Source: Cyanophora paradoxa
Lineage: Eukaryota; Glaucocystophyceae; Cyanophorales; Cyanophoraceae
Reading direction: 5' to 3'
Length of the DNA stretch: 64,000 nt
NCBI GenBank assembly: GCA_004431415.1
Contig: QPMI01000560.1
Location: forward strand, 248,001-312,000
Positions 56,120 to 64,000 of this stretch are shown here, in pieces. Under the pieces are notes generated by a model. That model ran no database searches and had not been told where the DNA came from. It saw only the letters and a program-made list of their open reading frames with translations. Made by a program: the position numbers and the translations under genes. The stretch's first letter is position 1. Each line of letters begins with the position of its first letter.

Positions 56120-58025
56120 TCAGAGGTCGGCCGTGTCGCGTGCGGCGAGGTGCGCCATGTATCTGTCCCCGGCGCCCCCAGCGTCGGCAGCCGTCAAGCA
56201 AGCGGGGCCAGAGCACGCTCGACTGGAGCGCGGGCGGGCACCGGTCGAAGACGAGCGGGCTCTGCGTGTAGTTCAGCGCCTGCTTCACGAACTGCGGCGC
56301 GGCGGCGATCAGCGCGGCAGGGGCGCGGGGGAGGAAGGGGCGGGGCGGGGCGGGGCGGACGCGGCCGTCGGCGACGTAGAGGATGCGGTCCGCGTAGCAC
56401 TCCACGTCCGGGTTGTGCGTCACCTGCGGCCGGCGCCTCAGGCGGGCTGCAAGCCGGCGGGGATGTCGATGGGCCCGCCGGCGGGGGCGGGCGCGCCATG
56501 ACGCAGGTGGTCTTGCGGGTCTGGTTGATGCGGAGCAGGAGGTCCATGATGTCGATCGTGTTCCTCGTGTCTGCCCCCGCTAAGCAGGGGGGCGGGAGGG
56601 GAAGGCGGGGCGGGGCGGGGCACCGAGGTCGCCCGTGGGCTCGTCGAGGAGGAGGATCTCGGGCTCGTTCGCCAGCGCCCGCGCGATCGTCCTGCGCCGC
56701 CAGCGCGAGGCCAGGGCCTCAGAGGCCCGCGGAGGGGAGAGGTGGAAGGGGGCGCGGTTCGCTCACACGCGCTGCTGCTCCCCCCCGGAAAGCTCCGACG
56801 GCTGCCACAGGCCGGCGGTCGGTCGCGGCCGGTGCGGGAGGGGCGGGGCGGGGCGGGGCGGGGCGCACGAGGTGGTCCATGCGGTCCTGCAGGCCGACGA
56901 CTGCGAGGGAGGGCGGGGGGGCGCGGCGTGAGCGGCCCCTCGAGCGCCGCACGCTCCAGGGGCGCACGGGTGAGGAGCTCCTTGGCGCGCGCCCGCATCT
57001 CCTTCGCCGGCAGCTGCGCCCCCGCCGCGGCGTGAGCGAGCGGCTCCCCTGGGCGGGCGGGGAGGCGCGAGGCGGGGCGCCTTGTTGAGGATGGTCATGG
57101 GGAGGGCGACGTTCTCGTAGGCGGACATCGTCGCCAGCAGGTTGAACGTCTGGAACACGAAGCCTGCCGCCGCCGCCGCCGCCGCTCAGAGGAGCGAAGG
57201 GCGGGGCCGGGGGCGCGGGGGCCGGGGGCGGGCCGATCTTCTCGAGGCGGAGGTTGGCGAGGAAGCTGTCCCGCGAGTTCGAGTCGATCACGTGCCCCAG
57301 CAGCTCTGCGCGAGGAGCGAGGGCGCGTGGGCGGCGGGCCCCGCGGGGCGGGGGCGGGGGCGGGAGCGCCCACCGAGCGTCCCCCCGCTCGGGCGGTCGA
57401 TGGTGCCCAGGAGGTTCAAGAACTGCGTACGCATGCGCGTCCGGCGCGTCGGCCGCCGCCGCGGGGCCCGCGCGGCCCACCGGTAGGCGCGGCGCGCGTA
57501 CCGTCGTCTTGCCCCCGCCGCTCGGGCCGCGGATCATCACGAACTCGCCCCTGCGGCCCCTCAGCTCTCCAGAGCGCGTCAGTCCCGCGCCGCCGCCGCA
57601 CCGCAGGATGGGATAAAATTCGCTGTCCGGCGCCAGCGTCACCTCCTCCAGCGCCTTGACAACTTCTCCGCTATCCGGAATTTTGTACGCTGCGCGGAGC
57701 ACGGATCAAGCGTGCGCCCGGGAGACGAAGGTACAGCCGGCAACGCGCGCGGGCGCATGCGAGCGCCCAGCGCTCACGCGTACCTTTGTAGAGCTTGGTG
57801 CACCTGCGCGCAGGCGCTCAAGCCCGGCGGCGGCAGGGCGGGCAGACAGCGAGCGCACTGGATGACGACCTCTCCGAGTTCCTTCGAAATGGGCGGCTTG
57901 AAGCTGAGGGGGGGCCCGGCGAGAACGTGCTGCGACTCTTGCACCTGCTCTACAGGCGGCGGGCTGTGCGAGGGCGGCCAGCTGCTTGGCTGCAGGTCGA
58001 CGGCGCTCGTCGACACCGCGCTCAT
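56120..58025 (-). CDS. ABC transporter ATPase of LolD/MacB type, stand-alone
   Basis: The start MSAVSTSAVDLQPSSWPP leads through tiny exons to GEVVIQCTKLYKAYKIPDSG, EVVKALEEVTLAPDSEF and GEFVMIRGPSGGGKTT (Walker A). Then come LLGTIDRPSGGTL, GFVFQTFNLLATMSAYENVA (Q-loop), LPMTILNKAP, DRMDHLPSELSGGEQQRVTI (signature) and EPEILLLDEPTGDLDTRNTI (Walker B). VMVTHNPDVECYADRILYVA (H-loop) follows, then ALNYTQSPLVFDRYMAHLAA, ending RDTADL with the stop at 56120-56122. All ATPase motifs are intact. There is no membrane domain, so it should work with a separate permease. The type is common in bacteria and plastid-bearing lineages. Its many introns rule out contamination. No transit peptide is clear. Confidence 0.88.
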
Positions 58026-58413
58026 CGCTGTCACGGCTCGTGGCGGGGGTTCGGGGCCTATCTCGTATATGACGTGGGTTACGTCGTTCCTTTCCGTCGT
58101 TTTTGCAGGCTTCTCGCACAGTGCAAACGCGCGTGCGCTGTCGTGCGCGCCGGGGGGTGCCGCGGAGCGGTTACACGCTGCACGCACTGCTCGTTGCTCG
58201 CCTGCTCGCTGCACCGTTTGGCCTCGGCGCCCTCCTGTTTTGTGTAGCCCCCCGCCGGCGGGGATACAGCTTTTGAAGCGTTCAACCTGACCGAGCCTCC
58301 CCTTCACTCGGGTCAGCTTCTCGCGCCTGAGCTTCTCGTCAATCTTGTGACTTCCTCCAGCGCACACACCCTGACGACCCGGCGCGCTGACAGCACTAGC
58401 TGTAAAAGCAGCA
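58026..58413. promoter_or_regulatory. Divergent intergenic region, ABC ATPase / second UIM gene
   Basis: These 388 bp lie between two divergent starts and presumably hold both promoters. No gene is evident. Confidence 0.4.
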
Positions 58414-60453
58414 ATGAAGTACAGGACCGAATTCCAGCAAAGGAAGGAGGCGAAGAAGCAGGCAAAGCCGCTCACGCCTGCGGAGCGGATAGAGCAGCTT
58501 CGCACCGACGAGCGAGTGCTCGAGAAGGGTGCGCTCGGGATGTGCTTGTTCGCTCTTTAGATCAACGTATAGCACCGCACGTTCCGCTCGAGCCCTCGCC
58601 CCATGAAGAAGTTTGAACGGCGCGCGCTGATCATGACAGGAGACCAGACCAGAATTTTGAGCGCGCGTTCTCCTGGACTCCGGCGCGAGCGCGCGAGAAT
58701 CATGCTCGCTTTAGATCATGAATTCCTTTTTTATCAAAGCCCGCCCTTATCCTAAATTCTTCTAGAGCCTTCGATTCAGAGGACCTGTTCCCGCCCCTTT
58801 CTCCCGCGTCGACCCCCTGCGCACGCAGCGTACGAGTGGTTGGTCGATTGGGCTTCCGAGAACGACCTCAATCTCAGACGCGACCTGACGGCGCTCAAGC
58901 GATTCGGCTTCATGGGTGCGCGCGTCTTCACGGAGCAAAATCACAGCAACCCGGCATTCTCTCGTACCGTCCGAACGCTTCTCAAAGAGTGCGCACGAAA
59001 CGTCGTGGAGTCGCTGTGACGCGACCTCTCACTCTTTCACACTCTTTCGCCCGCGCAGGTTTCTGCAGGAGTACGAGGCGCGCGAGCGCGGCGTGCTGCC
59101 TCCATCGGGATCAGGCAAGCCGCAGTCGGCGCCGTCCATCGGGTCGGCGGCGTCGGAGGAGACGCCGGCGCTGGAGGACGACGAGGAGTCGAGCGCGCCC
59201 TCCTCCCCGCCCTCCAGCACCTCGCCCAAGCCCGAGTACCTCCCCAGCGAGGTGCCGCCGCGCGCCTCCACTCGCCTCCCGCTCCCACCCGTCTGACCGC
59301 GATCGCCCCGCGCATGCGCAGGTGCCCACGAACGGCGTGTTCATCATGCGCGGCAAGGAGAAAGAGACGGAGGCCGAGCGGGAGCGGGAGGGGCGGCAGC
59401 ACAAGGCGGCCCGCAAGGCGGCGCGCAAGGCGGACGTGACGAAGCTTCTCTTCTCCGGAGACGGCCGCTCCTGGCAGGAGACCCGCGAGCTGATGGCGCG
59501 CCCCGCGCCCCGCTCCGCGGCCAACGCGGGCCGCCCCTCACCCCGCCCGCAGGCGCTCGGCGAGTCCGAGGCGGCTGCGCCTCCCGCGGGCGGCTCTGCA
59601 TGGGCCCAGCGTCCCCCCGGCGTCGCCGCGCCGTGCGCCCCGCCCCGCCACGCCCCGCCCCGCGCCCTCCAGCGCCCCGCCGCCCGGCCCCTGACGTGCG
59701 CCGCAGGCCCACCGCCTGGAGTCGCCCGCCGGCCGTCGCCGCCCCGCCGCCTCCGCCGCCTCCGCCGCCTCCGCCGCCGCCGGGGCCGCCGGGGCCTTCG
59801 CGGCGCTGCCGGCGGAGGCGCTCGAGGCGGAGGAGCAGCGGCAGCTGCAGGCCGCCATACAGGCCTCCCTCGCCACCCCGCAGCCGCGGCCCTACCCCCG
59901 GCCCGCCCCCGCCGCCCCCGCCGCCCTGGCACCGGCTCCTACTCCGGCGCGCACGGCCCCCGCGCCGCACCCTCTACACGACTCGGTGCTCCTCGCGCAC
60001 TGGGCTCCAGCCGCACGCCCACAGCCTTCCGCCGCGCCGCCCGAGCCGGCCCCGCGTCCCGCCCCCGCCCCTGTCGACCCCTGGGCCCCGCCTCTTCCTC
60101 AACACCCCCTCGCGGCCCCCCATCAATCTCTTCTCTCCCCCGCGGCGCCGCCTTTTCGGCCCAAACCGATATCCCCGCCCCCCGCCCGAAATCCACCCTC
60201 CGCCGTCCCTCAAAGTCTTCGCGCGGGGCCCGCCGCCCCCCCGCCCTTCTCGCCCTTCACGCAGCACCCCGCGGCGAGCCTCTTCTCGCAGCCGCTCCCC
60301 TGGGCCCCGGCGGCCCCTGCGGCTCAGCCGGCGGCGAAGGCGGCGCCGGCCGCTCTCACAAAGGCGCCGGCCGCTCCCGCGCCGGCGGGGGCCGGGGCGG
60401 AGGAGGACGAGGACGAGCTGGACGCCCTCGTGGCCCTCTGCCTCCAGGGCTAG
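58414..60453 (+). CDS. UIM-containing adaptor-like protein with DPW motif
   Basis: The start MKYRTEFQQRKEAKKQAKPL leads to TPAERIEQLRTDERVLEK, which splices to AYEWLVDWASENDLNLRRDL and TALKRFGFM. A following stretch reads RTVRTLLKECARNV. The exact junction to EYEARERGVLPPSGSGKPQS is uncertain. The helical N-part is possibly VHS/ENTH-like. VPTNGVFIMRGKEKETEAER and TKLLFSGDGRSWQETRELMA follow. A ubiquitin-interacting motif reads EEQRQLQAAIQASLATP, with the LxxAxxxS core. The Pro-rich tail has PVDPWAPPLP, a DPW motif as in epsins. The C-terminus is EDEDELDALVALCLQG, with the stop at 60451-60453. The UIM, Pro-rich tail and terminal DEL-LCL pattern match the gene at 24847. A membrane-trafficking role is inferred. 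Confidence 0.65.
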
Positions 60454-61349
60454 CTGGCCCGCAGCTGGCCCAGGCGCGCGCCCCCCGCGCCGGGGCTCCC
60501 CGTGGACAGTGTACAGCCCTGTACGAAGGCTAGGCTGCAGGCATGCGATCCTTTCTCTCGTTTCGAAGACTCGGTGTACAGCCTCGTGGGTCTTCGTGGG
60601 TCCCTCGTAGTTGCTTAACTTCGAATTCCGGAACATGTTTCAAGTTCGCAGACTAGGCTCCTCAAGTTCGCTGCATTCTGCGATCCTTTCAGCTTCGCTG
60701 CATTTTGAAGGGTAGCTATAGGCTGCAGACACTGTGACATGCGATCCTTTCGGAAACAGAGTGATCACAACTGGCAATCTGGCGGCCTCGGGGCTTGGCA
60801 CCGTGGCACTGCGGCAGTGTGAGAAGCGGAAGCACTGCGGCACCTCCGGACCTCGTTGCCACTGGGCCCCGCCACTCAGTGACTGGGCCAGGCTGAGGCT
60901 TGAACTCCGAGGCTCAGCCGCTGAGCGGCTCGGAAACTCTGAGCCTCATGATCTGCCTGGCTTCGAATTCGAAGCCCTAATTTGCCTGGCCATGGCTTCG
61001 CCCCGGCGGACTCATGCCCAGCGGCTCAGTGGAGTCGACGTCCTGACTCCTGACCACAAGGCCTCACTGACTCTGAGGCTGAGTCAGCCTGGCGGGGCCT
61101 TTCAAGTATGAAGTTTTGAATCTAAACTTGAAAATTTCCTGCCAGGCCGAGCTCCCTCCCCGGCCCCTTCGAATTCCATCCGCTTAGACTTCGACTAGTA
61201 CTGGAACCTCAAATAAATGTCGATGCGAATATCTTCTGCACATCATCGGCATAACATACTCCAACAGGAAAAGGAGTGGACATGGGCGAAGGGACGCCGG
61301 GAGGGGAAGGGATGAGCGGCAGGGCGTGGGGCCGGGAAGAAACGATCGC
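60454..61349. other. Intergenic region with degenerate repeats
   Basis: Convergent genes flank nearly 900 bp. It holds direct repeats of GCATTCTGCGATCCTTTC-like words (near 60541, 60668 and 60738). It also holds CACTGTGACATG near 60728, two copies of the GGCACTGCGGCA word (60805-60816 and, with one change, 60831-60842), CCACTGGGCCC and CACTCAGTGACT. Between 60895 and 61110 GAGCC/GGCTC and CTGAG words recur. No gene is supported. Confidence 0.6.
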
Positions 61350-64000
61350 TCAGTCGTCGTCGTCGAAGGCGATGGGGTTCGAGGCCGAGCCCGCTGCGGG
61401 GGGTACACGTGAGCTGAAGGCGCCAGGGAGGGGGAGGGGGGTGCGCACCCGGGGGCAGCCCAGGACCAGCGGGGCCGGGGGCGGGGCCGGCTGGAGGCGC
61501 GGGGGGGCCCTGCCGCCCCTGCCGGCGCTGCGCGTTGGCCCACAGGACGGGTATCGTGTACGTCGCCGCCTGGCTCGGCCCGTGCGGGGCCGGCGGCGGG
61601 GCCGGCAGGGCGGGGACCGCCGGCGCCCCCTCCGCCCCGCCCTCCACCGGCAGCACGCACGGCCGCACTGCGCGCGCCGGCGTCAACGTCGACAAAGGGA
61701 GGGGGGCGGGGCGGGGGGACCGGCGGGGCCTGGGCGTCGGGGGCGGCGTCGGGCTCGCGGGGGCGCTTGGCGCGGCCGGGGCGGGCCCCCGAGCCCGAGG
61801 AGGAGGCGGCCGAGGAGGAGGCGCCCCGGGGCGAGACCAGCGCCTCCACTGGCGCCCGGGGGGCTCAAGGGGCGGGAGGGGAAAGCGAGGACGGGCGGGG
61901 CGTGGGGGCGCACGGAGGGAGGAGCGGGAGCGGTCGAGGGCGCCGAGGCGGCCGCGCTCCTTGCGGAGGCGCGAGAGCTCCATGGAACGGTTCCGCAGCA
62001 CGCCCCGCTTCCCGTAGTACATCGCGCAGGGGCGGCACACCTCCAGCCGCCCCGCCACCACCCGCCCCGCGCCCCCGCCCGCCTGCACCTCGATCGCCAG
62101 CAGCCGCCCCGCCGGCCACGGCCGCCCGCACGCCGCGTTCTGGCACTTGCAGAGCCCCGCCTGCTCGCTGCACGGGCGCCGTCAGCGACCGTTGAGGGCG
62201 CCGGCGCGCCGGGCTCGCGGGGGGTACCCGTCCTCGGACTCGTCGTCGGGCTCGTGGGTGGGGGCCCACGCCTCGTCGGGGTACGCGGCGCGCAGCTCGG
62301 CGAAGAGGCGCCGGTGCCGCGCCCGCTCCTCCCCCGCCTCGGGGGCGCGGGGCCGGCGGCCTCCGCCTCCGCCTCGGCCGCCGCCTCGCCGGCCTCCAGC
62401 GCGGCGGCGACGGCGACGCACTGCCGCACGTTCCGGTAGAAGAGCTCCGGCTGCGAGGGGGGGTACGGGATCAGGAGGGGGAGGGGAGGGGAGGGGGTAC
62501 AGGTCGGGGCACCTGGATGATCTCGCGGAGCTCGGCGTAGTGGCCGCTGTTGTACTTCTTGAGGCGCCCGAAGGCCTCCGACACCACCCCGGCCAGCCGC
62601 CCCTGCGCGGCCCGCCTCGCGCGGGGGCCGGGGCGGGGCGGGGCGGCGGGCGGGGGCGGGGCGGGCGGGCCTGGAACCACTTGGCCTCCTCCTGGGCCAT
62701 GTGGCGGAGCATCCCGCGCACTCGTCCCCGAGCTCGGCGGCCGCGGGGGCGAGGGCGCGCCCCAGGGCCTCGAGGCGGGCCTCGCCGCGGGGCTGGGCGA
62801 GGGCCTCGGCGGCGGCGCGGGCGAGGCGCGGGGCGAGCTCGGCGGCGAAGAGGTCGCGCAGCTCGGCGACGGCGGGGCCGAGGCGGGCGGCCGCCTCCCG
62901 CACGGCGCGCTCCATGTCGCCCTTGAGGCGCCGGTGCTCGAAGGAGAGGAGGATGGGGCCCAGGCGCACCTCCAGCCCCGCCCCCCCCAGCGTCTCCCGC
63001 TCCCGGCCCCCGCCCGGGCCCCCCTCCTCCTCCCGCGCGAAGTGGAAGCACAGCTGCCGCGCCGCTGAGGGGGGAAGGGGAAGAGGGGGGGGGTACGGGG
63101 CGCTACCTCGCGGTAGCGGTCGCGCCAGGTGCGGCGGTAGATGTGGCGGAGCTCGGCGGCGACACCCGCGGCGGCCTCCTCGGGGAAGAAGGCCATCAGC
63201 GGCCCGAAGAGCGCCTCGGCGACCCGCGGCTCGGGCTCGCCGCCCCGCCGCGTGCACGCCAGCAGCGCCGACCCCAGCTCCCGCTCGCTCGCCAGCAGCT
63301 CGCGGTGCCGGCCCCGCAGCGCCTCCAGCATGTGCTGGGGCGTGCACGCCGCCGCCCGCTCCTGGATGTGCGCCGTGGCCTCGGCGACGCGGGCGCGCAG
63401 GGCGGGGTCCTTGTCGGCGTCGTCCAGGGTGAGGGCCTTCTGGATGGCCTTGGCCTTGGCGCCGCGGCGGCGGAGGGCGCGCTCGGCCTCGGCGAGGGCG
63501 CGGCGGGCCTCCTCGCTGCCCCGCTCCCCGCTCTGGAGGATCTCCCCCGCCTTGAACATCTGGTGGGAGAGGATGGCGAAGGGCGCCAGGCACTCCGACG
63601 CGAGGCGGGCGGCGAGCTCGGCGCGGCGCTCGCGGAGGCGGGCGGCGTGGCGGGCGGCGACGTCCCCCGCGAGGGCCCCGAGGCCGTAGAGCTCGTCGGA
63701 GCGGAGGCCGGAGAGGACGCAGGCCGTGCGGAAGCGCAGCAGGCCCGCCTCGTCCGTCGCCCGCTGCCGCCCCAGCCGCCCCCGCTCCGCCGCCCGCCAC
63801 GCCTCCATGTCCCCCGCCTCCTCCCCGCCGCCCTCCCCCTCCTCGTCCATCCTCTCCAGCGCCGGCACCAGCTGTGCCCCGCCGCCCGCTCAGAAGAGAG
63901 GGGAGAAGAGAGGAGAGAAAGTGCGGGGAGGGGCGGGCGGACGCGGCGCTCGAGGGCGGCGAGCTGGGCGTTGTTGAGGCGCTCGTCGGGCTTGAGGTTG
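61350..64000 (-). CDS. Partial gene with C-terminal GATA-like zinc finger
   Basis: The 5' end lies beyond the window. Readable exons are NLKPDERLNNAQLAALERR at the edge, then a long exon with LVPALERMDEEGEGGGEEAG, LLRFRTACVLSGLRSDELYG, CLAPFAILSHQMFKAGEILQ, LRRRGAKAKAIQKALTLDDA and VAAELRHIYRRTWRDRYRE. FEHRRLKGDMERAVREAAAR, FGRLKKYNSGHYAELREIIQ and PELFYRNVRQCVAVAAALEA follow. Near 62040-62160 there is a zinc-finger-like pattern: CKCQNAACGRPWPAGRLL, a 25-residue spacer, and CRPCAMYYGKRGVLRNRSME. The second half resembles the GATA finger CNACGLYYKxxG. The C-terminus is Pro/Ala-rich and ends SNPIAFDDDD, with the stop at 61350-61352. The N-terminal helical domain is unrecognised. Chromatin or transcription work is inferred from the finger only. 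Confidence 0.6.

Noticed and set aside
56120-58025. Bacterial contamination as the source of the ABC ATPase
   Set aside because: The motifs are separated by introns with the same GT/GC...CTGAC...CAG signals as neighbouring genes.
61683-63800. Continuous 705-residue minus-strand frame through the partial zinc-finger gene
   Set aside because: It runs through introns and switches to Arg/Gly-rich nonsense. Protein-like segments lie in other frames joined by splicing.
1-64000. Prokaryotic origin, operons, CRISPR arrays or phage elements
   Set aside because: Conserved genes are split by spliceosomal introns. No ribosome-binding sites, spaced direct repeats or phage genes are seen.

Overview
This window is nuclear DNA of a GC-rich, intron-dense microbial eukaryote, most likely an alga. 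Conserved proteins can be read only by joining short exons across introns of roughly 50-110 nt. These introns usually start GTGCG, end GCAG, and often carry CTGAC 5-30 nt before the 3' splice site. A minority start with GC instead of GT. There are no operons or bacterial ribosome-binding sites. A photosynthetic lineage is suggested by a plastid-type prephenate/arogenate dehydratase, an L-galactose dehydrogenase-like reductase, a protein carrying a domain best known from land plants, and a small protein with a transit-like N-terminus that has a phenylalanine at position 4. That early Phe recalls glaucophyte and red-algal transit peptides. A Cyanophora-like glaucophyte would fit, but that is inference.

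Layout by region. 0-7.3 kb: inositol polyphosphate kinase (-), mitochondrial Nubpl/Ind1 Fe-S protein (+), a small secreted Ala/Pro/Lys-rich protein (-), a TPR protein (+), tRNA-Phe(GAA) (-). 7.7-24.5 kb: RBBP6/Mpe1-like 3'-processing protein (+), ARPC2 (-), a long unrecognised coiled-coil protein (+), SNAPC1-like protein (+), a coiled-coil protein with a hydrophobic C-terminus (-). 24.8-36 kb: a VHS/ENTH-like + UIM protein (+), a small probable plastid protein (+), prephenate/arogenate dehydratase (+), a coiled-coil protein (+), a plant-domain PF09713-like protein (-). 36-49 kb: exportin-6 (+), a weakly supported gene (-), a leucine-rich repeat protein (+), an FtsJ-type rRNA methyltransferase (-), an unknown acidic protein (+). 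49-64 kb: L-galactose dehydrogenase-like (-), ALG7/DPAGT1 (+), mitochondrial citrate synthase (+), an ABC ATPase (-), a second UIM protein (+), and a gene with a GATA-like zinc finger that runs off the right edge (-).

Genes are packed tightly and often start head to head. The clearest case is the 149-bp gap between the L-galactose dehydrogenase and ALG7. Most are housekeeping functions with no shared pathway. Exportin-6 (actin export) and ARPC2 (Arp2/3 complex) both concern actin. The two UIM proteins look like members of one family. The longer intergenic stretches are less GC-rich, contain palindromes, and share a degenerate repeat family described in the findings. Exon boundaries were read by eye, so gene spans are firmer than individual splice sites.
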